This document shows, piece after piece, positions 54,694-63,360 of a DNA stretch of 64,000 nt. The stretch is taken from assembly GCF_013395055.1 (NCBI RefSeq), contig NZ_CP058349.1, positions 2,727,501 to 2,791,500 on the forward strand, in the 5' to 3' direction. The notes below the pieces were generated by a model that worked only from the letters and a program-made list of their open reading frames with translations, was not told where the DNA came from and did not search any database. Made by a program: the position numbers and the translations under genes. The DNA comes from Pseudomonas sp. ABC1. GTDB taxonomy: Bacteria > Pseudomonadota > Gammaproteobacteria > Pseudomonadales > Pseudomonadaceae. Position 1 is the first letter of the stretch; each line of letters starts with the position of its first letter.

Positions 54694-55272
54694 TCAGAAC
54701 GGGATTCGGCTTTTGCCCGGGATTGTTTCCAGGCCTTGCTGCCCGGATGGGTCAATCAACTGGACTGTGATCTTCTCCGTGCCGGGGAAGGTCTGGAAGA
54801 ACGTTGCCAGGTCCAGGCCCTGCAAGGCGGTGGGCGTCTGGCAAAGGAAGCTGTAGCTGGCTTCGATATCGGTGTGGGAATGCCCCTTGGCATGATCACT
54901 GTGGTCATGGTCATGGTCATGGTCATGGTCATGGTCATGGTCATGGTCATGGAAAAGCGGGCTGTGCAGGTGCTGTGCAGACAGTGAGCACCCCGCTTGT
55001 GCCGGGAGCGCGAAGAGTTTTTCGGGTGACTGTAAGTGTTGGCGTGCCTGGGCCAGCGCGTTGCGTTCGCTGGCATTGGCAGGTGGGCGCTCGAAGCCGA
55101 CCAGGTTGATGGCGGGGCTGTTCAAGGCGATATCCAGTTGCTTGCCTTCCAGGGCGACATCGAGTGTCGCAACGCCGTGCTCGTGCGTGCCCAGACTGTC
55201 GTGCGCTGGGTGTTCGTGGGCTTGAACCAATGCCAGGGGTAGAAGAGACAGGGCGATCAATAGGCGGTGCAT
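54694..55272 (-). CDS. His-rich DUF2796 periplasmic protein (PA4063-type, zinc-linked)
   Basis: 192 aa from ATG 55272. A signal peptide MHRLLIALSLLPLALVQA is followed at once by HEHPAHDSLGTHEHG, and a (His-Asp)9 run with further histidines (HSDHAKGHSH) lies near residues 105-130. Such stretches bind zinc. The C-terminal part (SYSFLCQTP, LQGLDLATFFQTFPG) is the DUF2796 fold. First gene of the operon with the ABC genes and DUF3299; in P. aeruginosa the equivalent cluster is induced by zinc shortage. A Zur-like palindrome lies 28 bp upstream of the ATG. Confidence 0.88.
   Translation of the reverse strand: MHRLLIALSLLPLALVQAHEHPAHDSLGTHEHGVATLDVALEGKQLDIALNSPAINLVGFERPPANASERNALAQARQHLQSPEKLFALPAQAGCSLSAQHLHSPLFHDHDHDHDHDHDHDHDHSDHAKGHSHTDIEASYSFLCQTPTALQGLDLATFFQTFPGTEKITVQLIDPSGQQGLETIPGKSRIPF
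54904..54957. repeat. Hexanucleotide tandem repeat (GTCATG)9
   Basis: Nine perfect copies of GTCATG within the DUF2796 gene; on the coding strand they read CATGAC, i.e. His-Asp. Because the unit is 6 bp, copy changes keep the frame and only alter the length of the metal-binding tract. Confidence 0.95.
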
Positions 55273-55299
55273 GGGAGTTTCCAATTGAGTTTTTAGTAC

Positions 55300-55307
55300 G
55301 TTATAAC
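55300..55307 (-). promoter_or_regulatory. Zur-like operator/promoter of the DUF2796-ABC operon
   Basis: GTTATAAC is a perfect palindrome made of the GTTAT/ATAAC half-sites found in gammaproteobacterial Zur boxes, although the halves overlap more than in the E. coli consensus. TATAAC on the minus strand is also a good -10 box, so a repressor here would block transcription. The divergent EAL gene starts 172 bp away. Confidence 0.5.
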
Positions 55308-55478
55308 AGGTTTTTAGAAGTGTCATGCCCACAGGTCGATAAACGTGGGGGAAGATGGGCTGTCGCCAATGCCCGCGGACGCCATCCTGTGCCATTATTT
55401 CCGGCATCAGATGTCAGTGCAGTTTCGGATGGCCAGCCTCAAGGGGCCTGTCCGGTGTAACAAGCGGGCGAGGCAGGA

Positions 55479-57050
55479 ATGGGCAAGAAAGACCTGGTCG
55501 GATGGACGTATGGATTACCGCTCGTTGCATTGCTGCTAGGCGCCATTTTGGCGCTGTTGGGCGCGCAGGTGATTCTGGTACAGCAGGACCGCGCACGGCT
55601 CGATGAGTACGCGAGCAGCCTGCTGGGCAGGGCAATGGAGGTTGCCACGGTCAGCTCAGAGCTGTTGCAGCGGGTGCCGCAGGTCGGGCAGGCGCGCTGT
55701 GGCGAGGAGGACATCGCCGAGCTGCGTGTGCTGGCGTTCAAGTCGCGCCTGTTGCGCGATGTCGGGCGCGTCAGTGACGGGCATATTGAATGCACGGCTG
55801 GCTGGGGGCGGCTCGTCCCGCCGGTGGCGTTGCCGCCGCCCAGCCTGGAGACGCCCAGGGGGGTAAAGCTCTGGACCTCGGTGGGCAATATCGTCGACCC
55901 GCGTATTGTGGCCGACATGGCCAATGTCGGTGATGTGATCGTATTCACCTCGCCGAATGCCTTCGAACTGTTCGAAAAGCCGCCTGCCGGGATCAGTGCC
56001 CTGGTGCTCAACCGCCGTGGTGATCACGTTTTTCAGCGCTTTGGCAATGCCGCGGGTTTGCAGGACGTGAAGTCCGTGGATCGCGCCTCTGTGCTGGGGC
56101 GTAGCCAGATCATTCATCGCTGCGGGGCGTCCGGCTGGGATGTGTGCGTGACAGCCCGCTACCACGGCATCAGCATCTTCAAGCATTCCCTGGCGCTGTT
56201 CGCCGGCGTTGCCGGACTGGGCGGGCTGGCCGGTGCCGGTATAGGGCTGGCGCTGGCTGCCTGGCACCGCGAACGGCATTCGCTGGCGATGCAACTGCGC
56301 CGGGCGCTGTTGTATGGCGGGTTGCATATCCATTACCAGCCGCTGGTCCGGCTGCGTGACCGGCAAATGGTCGGGGTGGAGGCGCTGGCCCGTTGGGAGG
56401 ATGAAGAGGGTGAAGGCGTCAGTCCGGACGACTTCATTCCCATGGCCGAGCATATGGGGCTTATGACGTCATTGAGCCGACAGATCGTACGCAAGGCCCT
56501 GGACGGTGTTCGCGAGCGTCTGGCGGACGCGGGCAGTTTCTATATCAGCATCAACCTGACGGCCGCCAATATCGCCGACCCCGAATTCCATGCCTTCCTC
56601 CAGCGGGAACTGGCCAGTCGTGGCATTTCACCCAGCCGGGTGGCACTGGAAATCACCGAGCGTTCGACCGCCAAGCACTGTCACCTGATCGAGGGTATCG
56701 AAGCGTTGCGTGCGCTGGGCTACCGCATCTACGTGGATGATTTTGGTACGGGCTATTCCAGCCTGTCCTACCTGGCCGAATTGCCCATCGATGCGATCAA
56801 GGTCGACAAGATGTTCACCCGTGCCATCGGCAGCGGTTCGGCCACGGAGCGGATCGTCGAGCAGATTTGCGCGATGATCGAGCCGCTGGGGATCGGCCTG
56901 GTGGTCGAAGGCATCGAAACGGAGCAGCAGGCGACCTGCGTGCAGGCCATCGCCGCAGATGCGGTAGGGCAAGGGTGGCTGTTTGGGCGCCCGGTGACGG
57001 CGGACAGGCTGGGCGAGAGTGCCGAGGTGGATCACCCGCCCTCCACATAA
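55479..57050 (+). CDS. CSS-domain EAL cyclic-di-GMP phosphodiesterase
   Basis: 523-aa inner-membrane protein. Helix 1 (about 11-35), a periplasmic CSS-type domain with cysteines 74 and 105, helix 2 (about 237-261), then a cytoplasmic EAL domain: EAL at 301-303, NLTAANIADP, EITER, DDFGTGYSSLSYL, KVDK and VVEGIETE. The metal and catalytic residues appear complete and there is no GGDEF domain, so it should degrade c-di-GMP. In CSS proteins the periplasmic disulfide controls activity; here the C-S-S motif reads C-T-A. GCAGGA precedes the ATG. Confidence 0.92.
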   Translation: MGKKDLVGWTYGLPLVALLLGAILALLGAQVILVQQDRARLDEYASSLLGRAMEVATVSSELLQRVPQVGQARCGEEDIAELRVLAFKSRLLRDVGRVSDGHIECTAGWGRLVPPVALPPPSLETPRGVKLWTSVGNIVDPRIVADMANVGDVIVFTSPNAFELFEKPPAGISALVLNRRGDHVFQRFGNAAGLQDVKSVDRASVLGRSQIIHRCGASGWDVCVTARYHGISIFKHSLALFAGVAGLGGLAGAGIGLALAAWHRERHSLAMQLRRALLYGGLHIHYQPLVRLRDRQMVGVEALARWEDEEGEGVSPDDFIPMAEHMGLMTSLSRQIVRKALDGVRERLADAGSFYISINLTAANIADPEFHAFLQRELASRGISPSRVALEITERSTAKHCHLIEGIEALRALGYRIYVDDFGTGYSSLSYLAELPIDAIKVDKMFTRAIGSGSATERIVEQICAMIEPLGIGLVVEGIETEQQATCVQAIAADAVGQGWLFGRPVTADRLGESAEVDHPPST

Positions 57051-57061
57051 GGCAGATATGA

Positions 57062-57092
57062 AAAAGCCGCTGCCTTGTGAGCAGCGGCTTTT
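57062..57092. terminator. Bidirectional terminator between EAL gene and glcB
   Basis: AAAAGCCGCTGC (57062-57073) and GCAGCGGCTTTT (57081-57092) form a perfect 12-bp stem with a 7-base loop; A and T runs at both edges let it act on both convergent transcripts. Confidence 0.92.
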
Positions 57093-57130
57093 CGTTCAAT
57101 TGCCTGCCAGCAGACAGGCAAGCACTACAC

Positions 57131-59305
57131 TTACAGGCCGTTCTTGGCTTTGAACTCGCGACGGCGGCGATGCAGGACCGGCTCGGTGTAGCCGTTCGGC
57201 TGCTTGGTGCCTTCGAGGACCAGCTCCAGCGCAGCCTGGAAGGCCACGTTGTTGTCGAAGTCCGGTGCCAGCGGGCGGTAGATCGGGTCGGCGGCGTTCT
57301 GCTTGTCGACCACCACTGCCATGCGCTTGAGGCTTTCCAGCACCTGCTCGCGGGTCACCACGCCATGGCGCAGCCAGTTGGCGATGTGCTGGCTGGAGAT
57401 ACGCAGGGTGGCACGGTCTTCCATCAGCGCGATGTCGTTGATGTCTGGCACCTTGGAGCAGCCGACACCCTGGTCGATCCAGCGAACCACGTAGCCGAGG
57501 ATGCCCTGGGCGTTGTTGTCCAGCTCCTTGCGCTTGTCCTCTTCGCTCCAGTCGGTATTGGGCGCCAGCGGAACGGTGAGGATGTCGTCGATGGAGGCGA
57601 CTTCGCGCTTGGACAGTTCGACCTGGCGGGCGAACACGTCGACCTTGTGGTAGTGCAGCGCGTGCAGGGTGGCGGCGGTCGGCGACGGAACCCAGGCGGT
57701 GTTGGCGCCGGCGTTCGGGTGGCCGATCTTCTGTACCAGCATTTCCGCCATCAGGTCGGGCATGGCCCACATGCCTTTGCCGATCTGCGCACGGCCCGGC
57801 AGGCCGGTGGCCAGGCCGACGTCGACGTTGTTGTTCTCGTAGGCAGCGATCCACTTGGCGCCCTTGATCTCACCCTTGCGGATGAACGGGCCCGCTTCCA
57901 TGGAGGTGTGGATTTCGTCGCCGGTGCGGTCGAGGAAGCCGGTGTTGATGAACACAACGCGCTCGCTGGCGGCCTTGATGCAGGACTTCAGGTTGACCGT
58001 GGTGCGGCGTTCCTCGTCCATGATGCCGACTTTCAGCGTGTTGCGGGTCAGGCCCAGTACATCCTCGACACGGCCGAACAGTTCGCTGGCGAACGCGACT
58101 TCTTCCGGACCGTGCATCTTCGGCTTGACGATATAGACACTGCCGGTACGGCTGTTGACGCGGCTGGTATTGCCCTTGAGGTTGTGGATGGCGATCAGGC
58201 TGGTGAACAGGCCATCGAGAATGCCTTCCGGCACTTCGTTGCTGTCGCGATCGAGGATCGCGTCATTGGTCATCAGGTGGCCGACGTTACGGATGAACAG
58301 CAGCGAACGGCCATGCAGGCTGATCTCGCCACCGTTGGCGCCGGTGTAGACGCGATCCGGGCTCAGGGTACGGGTGATGCGCTTGCCGCCCTTTTCCATC
58401 TCTTCGGACAAGTCGCCTTTCATCAGGCCGAGCCAGTTGCGATAGACCAAGGTCTTGTCGTCGGCATCGACGGCGGCGACGGAGTCTTCGCAGTCCATGA
58501 TGGTGGTCAGGGCCGATTCCAGCAGTACATCCTTGACGCCAGCAGCATCGGTCTTGCCGATCGGGCTGTTGGGGTCGATCTGGATTTCGAAGTGCAGGCC
58601 GTTGTGCTTGAGCAGCACCGCGCGCGGTGCGCTGGCATCGCCCTGGTAGCCGAGCAGTTGGGCGTTGTCTTTCAGGCCGCTGGTGCCATCTTTCAGGGCA
58701 ACTTGCAGCTTGCCGCCTTCGATACGGTAGGCGGTGGCGTCGCGGTGGGAGCCGCTTGCCAGCGGGGCCGCTTCATCGAGGAAGGCGCGAGCGAAGGCGA
58801 TGACCTTGGCGCCGCGAACTTCGTTGTAGCCAGGGCCTTTGCTGGCGCCGCCTTCTTCCGAGATCGCATCGGTGCCGTACAGGGCATCGTACAGCGAGCC
58901 CCAGCGTGCGTTGGCGGCGTTCAGCGCAAAGCGCGCGTTCATGATCGGCACCACCAGTTGCGGGCCTGCCATGCGGGCGATTTCGTCGTCGACGTTCTGG
59001 GTCGTGGCCTGGAAGTCTTCCGCTTCCGGCAGCAGGTAGCCGATCTCTTGCAGGAACGCCTTGTAGCTCACGGCGTCGTGGGCCTGGCCGGCGCGAGCCT
59101 GGTGCCAGGCATCGATCTTGGCTTGCAGGTCGTCGCGCTTGGCCAGCAGGGCGCGATTCTTCGGCGCCAGGTCATGGATGAGTTGTGCTGCTCCGGCCCA
59201 GAAAGCCGAGACATCGACACCGGTGCCCGGGATCGCTTCGTTGTTCACAAAGTCATACAGGACTTTGGCGACCTGCAGGCCACCGACTTCAACGCGCTCA
59301 GTCAT
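57131..59305 (-). CDS. glcB: Malate synthase G
   Basis: Condenses glyoxylate with acetyl-CoA to malate, the second step of the glyoxylate bypass and of glycolate use. 724 aa from ATG 59305 (MTERVEVGGLQVAKVLYDF), the family start, with GAGGCGA upstream; the open frame reaches about 120 codons further but that part is not conserved. Family segments MKGDLSEEMEKGGK, MHGPEEVAFASELFGRVEDV and DRTGDEIHTSMEAGP are present. A catabolite-repression-type AAnAAnAA motif lies just upstream of the start codon. Confidence 0.97.
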   Translation of the reverse strand: MTERVEVGGLQVAKVLYDFVNNEAIPGTGVDVSAFWAGAAQLIHDLAPKNRALLAKRDDLQAKIDAWHQARAGQAHDAVSYKAFLQEIGYLLPEAEDFQATTQNVDDEIARMAGPQLVVPIMNARFALNAANARWGSLYDALYGTDAISEEGGASKGPGYNEVRGAKVIAFARAFLDEAAPLASGSHRDATAYRIEGGKLQVALKDGTSGLKDNAQLLGYQGDASAPRAVLLKHNGLHFEIQIDPNSPIGKTDAAGVKDVLLESALTTIMDCEDSVAAVDADDKTLVYRNWLGLMKGDLSEEMEKGGKRITRTLSPDRVYTGANGGEISLHGRSLLFIRNVGHLMTNDAILDRDSNEVPEGILDGLFTSLIAIHNLKGNTSRVNSRTGSVYIVKPKMHGPEEVAFASELFGRVEDVLGLTRNTLKVGIMDEERRTTVNLKSCIKAASERVVFINTGFLDRTGDEIHTSMEAGPFIRKGEIKGAKWIAAYENNNVDVGLATGLPGRAQIGKGMWAMPDLMAEMLVQKIGHPNAGANTAWVPSPTAATLHALHYHKVDVFARQVELSKREVASIDDILTVPLAPNTDWSEEDKRKELDNNAQGILGYVVRWIDQGVGCSKVPDINDIALMEDRATLRISSQHIANWLRHGVVTREQVLESLKRMAVVVDKQNAADPIYRPLAPDFDNNVAFQAALELVLEGTKQPNGYTEPVLHRRRREFKAKNGL

Positions 59306-59318
59306 TACTCGCCTCACT

Positions 59319-59326
59319 TTATTCTT
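59319..59326 (-). promoter_or_regulatory. Possible Hfq/Crc A-rich motif in the glcB leader
   Basis: AAGAATAA on the minus strand, 14-21 bases before the glcB ATG, fits the AAnAAnAA motif through which Hfq and Crc repress translation of catabolic genes in Pseudomonas. Confidence 0.45.
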
Positions 59327-59647
59327 CAATTTCGCGCGGGCATTCGTTTTGTAGTCCGCGCGAACGGATACTACATGATGGAATCTGGAAAAGCAGTCCA
59401 GCATCCGTCGATGTTTTGCCATAACGATGGCGGAACGGTTTTTGGCACGATTCAGGACCGGCATCGACCGGGGTCGAGCAGGCCATTTCTCGTGGAACGG
59501 GCGCGGTTCGCGCTCCGGTACGTCGACGGAGGCTGTGATCCGTTGGCGCATGTTCCCCTGGAATCGCGGAGGATGACCGCAGGGGGGCAGGAGGTTCGCA
59601 AGGGCCGGTTTTTCACTTGTGGCGAGTCGGCTGTCTGGCGAGTGCAA

Positions 59648-59677
59648 TCTATACCGACTGCCCCGCTCGACTGTCAA
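59648..59677 (-). promoter_or_regulatory. Candidate glcB promoter with long leader
   Basis: On the minus strand TTGACA (59677 to 59672), an 18-bp spacer and TATAGA (59653 to 59648). Transcription would start near 59641, leaving a leader of about 335 bases before glcB. The whole 402-bp interval (59306-59707) between rarD and glcB has no gene that I recognise; apart from this promoter and the A-rich motif I see nothing in it. Confidence 0.6.
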
Positions 59678-59707
59678 ATAGGCCTTGGTCTAGGGTCTGC
59701 CGCGTGC

Positions 59708-60598
59708 TCAAGGCTTCGAGCGGTTTTTACGCAGCAGTCGCCAGGTATCGTAGCTGTAGACAGCCAGGCCGCTCCAGATGAAGAAGAACGCCATCTGTTT
59801 GTCCGCCGGGAAGGCTTCGCCGAATACCAGCACGGCGAATACCAGCAGCAGGGTGGGTGCGATGTACTGCATGAAGCCCAGCGTCGAATACGGCAGGTAG
59901 CGCGCCGCCGAGTTGAAGCAGAGCAACGGAATGAGGGTGACCGGGCCTGCCGCGATCAGCCAGAGCGCTTCCGGCGTCTGCCAGAACGCGGGTTCGGTGC
60001 TGGGGCCTGAGCCGAACAGCAGTACCCAGACGAGTGCTATGGGAAGCAGTAGCCAGGTTTCCACGACCAGCCCGGGCAGCGCCGCGACCGGTGCCATCTT
60101 GCGCAGCAGCCCGTAGACACTGAAGCTCAACGCCAGGGCCAGTGCGATCCAGGGCAACTGGCCGAGCGTCATAAGTTGCAGCCCGACGCCCCCGGCGGCC
60201 AGGAGCACGGCGACCCATTGGAGTGGCCGCAAGCGTTCACGCAGCACCAGCATGCCGAGCAGGATATTGACCAGGGGATTGATGTAGTAGCCCAGGCTGG
60301 CCTCGATGATATGACCATTGTTGATGGCCCAGACATAGATCAGCCAGTTGCCGGCGATCAGCAGCCCCGACAGGGTCAGTACCGCGAGCCGCCGAGGGTG
60401 GGCGAGCAGTTCGCGCCACCAGCCGGGATGTCGCCAGAACAGCAGCGCCAGGGCACCGAACAGCGCCGACCAGATGGCGCGCTGGGCGATGATCTCCAGG
60501 GCGCTGAATTGCCCCAGGGCCTTGAAGTAGAAAGGGAACAGCCCCCAGATGACGAATGTGGCGAGTGCCAGCAGATAGCCTTTGCGCAGGTCGCCCAT
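59708..60598 (-). CDS. rarD: RarD-type EamA transporter
   Basis: 296-aa inner-membrane protein of the drug/metabolite transporter superfamily with ten predicted helices in two EamA halves. It matches RarD: GYLLALATFVIWGLFPFYFK at the N-terminus, ISAQR-like IIAQRAIWSALF, NWLIYVWAINNGHIIEASLG and YINPLVNILLG. The substrate is not established. I start at ATG 60598 (MGDLRKGYLL); ten more upstream codons are open but have no ribosome site. Confidence 0.9.
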   Translation of the reverse strand: MGDLRKGYLLALATFVIWGLFPFYFKALGQFSALEIIAQRAIWSALFGALALLFWRHPGWWRELLAHPRRLAVLTLSGLLIAGNWLIYVWAINNGHIIEASLGYYINPLVNILLGMLVLRERLRPLQWVAVLLAAGGVGLQLMTLGQLPWIALALALSFSVYGLLRKMAPVAALPGLVVETWLLLPIALVWVLLFGSGPSTEPAFWQTPEALWLIAAGPVTLIPLLCFNSAARYLPYSTLGFMQYIAPTLLLVFAVLVFGEAFPADKQMAFFFIWSGLAVYSYDTWRLLRKNRSKP

Positions 60599-60735
60599 GA
60601 TCGGACCGTATTGTCGAGCGGGCGCCAATTGTGAACCTGCCGGGTGGCGTTGTCTGCGTACAGTCAGGGCTTTTCAGGGGATAACAGTCGGCACAGCGAG
60701 GCTTGTGGGCTGTCCACCAAAGGCGTGCATAGCCT

Positions 60736-60744
60736 TGTGGATAA
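60736..60744 (-). other. DnaA box 1
   Basis: TGTGGATAA on the + strand, the exact complement of the consensus TTATCCACA. Confidence 0.7.
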
Positions 60745-60848
60745 GTTGGGGGGACTATCCTCCAGCGCAGTCATGGCAAGCGTTGGCGAGTGTTGGTTGA
60801 AAAATGATCATGGCTCGGAGGGTTTTCAACAGCCAGGGTGGATGGCGC

Positions 60849-60857
60849 TGTGGATAA
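60849..60857 (-). other. DnaA box 2
   Basis: Second exact TGTGGATAA, 113 bp after the first, same orientation. Confidence 0.7.
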
Positions 60858-60942
60858 CCTTGGGGTGAAATGCTGCAGGCCTGTATTCGCTGCTATTTGC
60901 TGGGTGTGGCTGTTTTTTGAACAGTAATGGTTGGCGGTGGCA

Positions 60943-60951
60943 TGTGGATAA
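60943..60951 (-). other. DnaA box 3
   Basis: Third exact TGTGGATAA, 94 bp after the second, same orientation, next to the AT-rich stretch. Confidence 0.7.
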
Positions 60952-61118
60952 CGCCGGATCGTGCATGCCTGAATGCTTATTAATCGGTCGTAAGAGATAG
61001 AAACTATAGGGTTGTTTTGATTAATAAATTATCTCACTGATCAGCTGTCTCCTAGACTTGTCCCATGACTATCCCCTGCATGGGGCTGCTAGTTGATAAC
61101 GTGATGAGGAGATAAGAA

Positions 61119-63341
61119 ATGACTCAGAAGACCGAAGGGAAGTGCCCGTTCTCGAGTGGAGCCCCCAGGAATACCCCCGGACACAGCCTCGGTGGTGGTA
61201 CTGGCAACCGTGACTGGTGGCCGAACCAGCTGCGTGTGGACCTGCTGAGCCAGCATTCGTCCAAGTCCAACCCGCTGGGTGAGGGCTTCGACTATGCCAA
61301 GGCTTTCCAGACGCTCGACTACGAGGCTCTGAAAGCCGACCTGCGCAAGTTGATGACCGACTCCCAGGACTGGTGGCCGGCCGACTTCGGCCACTATGGG
61401 CCGCAGTTCATTCGTATGGCCTGGCACTCCGCCGGCACTTACCGGATCGGCGATGGCCGTGGCGGCGCCGGACGTGGCCAGCAGCGCTTTGCCCCGCTCA
61501 ACAGTTGGCCGGACAACGTCAATATCGACAAATCGCGGCGCCTGCTGTGGCCGATCAAGCAGAAGTACGGCCAGGCGATTTCCTGGGCCGACCTGATCGT
61601 GCTCACCGGCAACGTGGCGCTGGAGACCATGGGTTTTCGTACCTTCGGTTTCGCCGCCGGACGTGTCGACACCTGGGAGCCGGACAACGATGTCTACTGG
61701 GGGCGCGAGACCGAATGGCTGGCCACCAGCGACAAGCCGAACAGCCGTTACTCCGGCGATCGCGAACTGGAAAATCCGCTGGCCGCCGTGCAGATGGGCC
61801 TTATCTATGTGAACCCGGAAGGTCCGGACGGTAACCCCGATCCACTGGCGGCGGCCCGCGACATCCGCGAGACCTTCCACCGCATGGCGATGAACGACGA
61901 AGAGACTGTCGCGCTGATCGCCGGGGGGCATACCTTTGGCAAGACCCACGGTGCCGCGCCCGAATCGCACAAGGGCCCGGAACCGGCAGCGGCGGGCCTC
62001 GAAGAGCAGGGCATGGGCTGGAAGAGCGACTTCGGCAGCGGCAAGGCCGGCGATGCGGTCGGCAGTGGCCTGGAAGTGACCTGGACCACTACCCCGGCAC
62101 GCTGGAGCAATGACTTCCTGGAAATTCTCTTCAAGTACGACTGGGAACTGACCAAGAGCCCGGGCGGTGCCCATCAGTGGCAGGCCAAGGACGCCGAGGC
62201 GATCATCCCCGATGCCCACGATGCCTCGAAGAAGCGTTTGCCGACCATGCTCACTACCGACCTGTCGCTGCGTTTCGACCCGGTCTACGAGAAGATCTCG
62301 CGGCGCTTCCTGGACAACCCGCAGGCGTTCGCCGAAGCCTTCGCCCGTGCCTGGTTCAAGCTGACCCACCGCGACCTGGGGCCGAAGTCGCGTTACCTGG
62401 GTCCGGAAGTGCCGAAGGAAGACCTGATCTGGCAAGACCCGCTGCCGGCAGCCACTCACCCGTTGATCGGGGACGCGGATGTCCGCGCACTCAAGGAGCG
62501 TGTCCTGGCCTCTGGCCTGACGGTGGCCGAGCTGGTCGGCACTGGCTGGGCCTCGGCCTCGACCTTCCGCGGCGGCGACAAGCGCGGTGGTGCCAACGGC
62601 GCACGCATTCGCCTGGCGCCGCAGAAAGACTGGGAGGTCAATCAGCCCGAGCAGCTCGCCAGGGTATTGAGTGTCCTCGAGGGTATCCGCAGCGAGTTCA
62701 ATGCCACCGCCGTGGGCGGCAAGCAGGTGTCGCTGGCCGATCTGATCGTGTTGGCGGGCAACGCCGGTATCGAGCAGGCGGCGCGCAATGCCGGTCATGG
62801 TGTGACGGTGCCGTTCGTGCCGGGCCGTACCGATGCCAGCCTGGAGCAGACCGATGTCGAGTCTTTCACGTTCCTCGAACCGGTCGCCGATGGCTTCCGC
62901 AACTACCTGAAGGGCCGCTACAGCGTGCCGGCCGAGCACCTGCTGATCGACAAGGCACAACTGTTGACCCTGACCGCGCCGGAACTCACCGTACTGGTCG
63001 GCGGCCTGCGGGCGATCAACATCAATGTCGGCGGCGTGGCGACCGGCGTGTTCACTGACCGTGAGGGTTCGTTGAGCAACGACTTCTTCGTCAACCTGCT
63101 CGACATGGGCACGGCGTGGACGGCGGTGGAGGGCGATCCGGACCTGTTCGAGGGGCGCGATCGCACGACCGGCGAGTTGCGCTGGACCGGGAGCCGCGTC
63201 GACCTGGTGTTCGGCTCCAACGCGATCCTGCGCGCCCATGCCGAGGTGTATGCCAGTGCCGATGCGCAAGGCAAGTTCATCGAGGACTTCGTCGCGGCCT
63301 GGACCAAGGTGACCCATCTGGATCGCTTCGATCTGGCTTGA
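61119..63341 (+). CDS. katG: Catalase-peroxidase
   Basis: Bifunctional haem enzyme that removes hydrogen peroxide. 740 aa. The distal triad is Arg99, Trp102, His103 in FIRMAWHSAGTYR; the proximal histidine is in IAGGHTFGKTHGA. The Met-Tyr-Trp adduct needed for catalase activity can form: Trp102, Tyr in MGLIYVNPEG and Met in EEQGMGWKSDF. Both haem-peroxidase-like halves are complete. AGGAGA precedes the ATG. Monofunctional katA, normally next to rplQ in P. aeruginosa, is absent from that place here. Confidence 0.98.
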   Translation: MTQKTEGKCPFSSGAPRNTPGHSLGGGTGNRDWWPNQLRVDLLSQHSSKSNPLGEGFDYAKAFQTLDYEALKADLRKLMTDSQDWWPADFGHYGPQFIRMAWHSAGTYRIGDGRGGAGRGQQRFAPLNSWPDNVNIDKSRRLLWPIKQKYGQAISWADLIVLTGNVALETMGFRTFGFAAGRVDTWEPDNDVYWGRETEWLATSDKPNSRYSGDRELENPLAAVQMGLIYVNPEGPDGNPDPLAAARDIRETFHRMAMNDEETVALIAGGHTFGKTHGAAPESHKGPEPAAAGLEEQGMGWKSDFGSGKAGDAVGSGLEVTWTTTPARWSNDFLEILFKYDWELTKSPGGAHQWQAKDAEAIIPDAHDASKKRLPTMLTTDLSLRFDPVYEKISRRFLDNPQAFAEAFARAWFKLTHRDLGPKSRYLGPEVPKEDLIWQDPLPAATHPLIGDADVRALKERVLASGLTVAELVGTGWASASTFRGGDKRGGANGARIRLAPQKDWEVNQPEQLARVLSVLEGIRSEFNATAVGGKQVSLADLIVLAGNAGIEQAARNAGHGVTVPFVPGRTDASLEQTDVESFTFLEPVADGFRNYLKGRYSVPAEHLLIDKAQLLTLTAPELTVLVGGLRAININVGGVATGVFTDREGSLSNDFFVNLLDMGTAWTAVEGDPDLFEGRDRTTGELRWTGSRVDLVFGSNAILRAHAEVYASADAQGKFIEDFVAAWTKVTHLDRFDLA

Positions 63342-63360
63342 AACCGAGGTGCTTGAATGA

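Larger units (their letters stand above)
60599..61118. other. Divergent intergenic region rarD / katG with DnaA boxes
   Basis: 520 bp without a gene. It holds three perfect DnaA boxes in one orientation (listed separately) and then an AT-rich stretch (about 60975-61045). An ATAG-AAA-CTAT inverted repeat lies at 60997-61007. No clear sigma-70 promoter for katG could be assigned; a proper OxyR site was looked for and not found. Confidence 0.6.

Noticed and set aside
54904..54957. CRISPR-like repeat array
   Set aside because: The 6-bp units are directly adjacent without spacers and are in frame within a coding gene; it is a microsatellite.
57077..60010. Long + strand open frame across glcB and into rarD; similar frames opposite katG and fusA
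   Set aside because: Antisense shadows of GC-rich genes; the minus-strand glcB and rarD products (and the katG and fusA products) are unmistakable.
60985..61045. OxyR binding site upstream of katG
   Set aside because: ATAG and CTAT tetramers occur, but not with the spacing of the four-element OxyR pattern.
60599..61118. Chromosomal replication origin
   Set aside because: DnaA boxes are present, but none of the usual origin neighbours (rpmH, dnaA, dnaN, gyrB) is here, and the Pseudomonas origin is known to lie with them.
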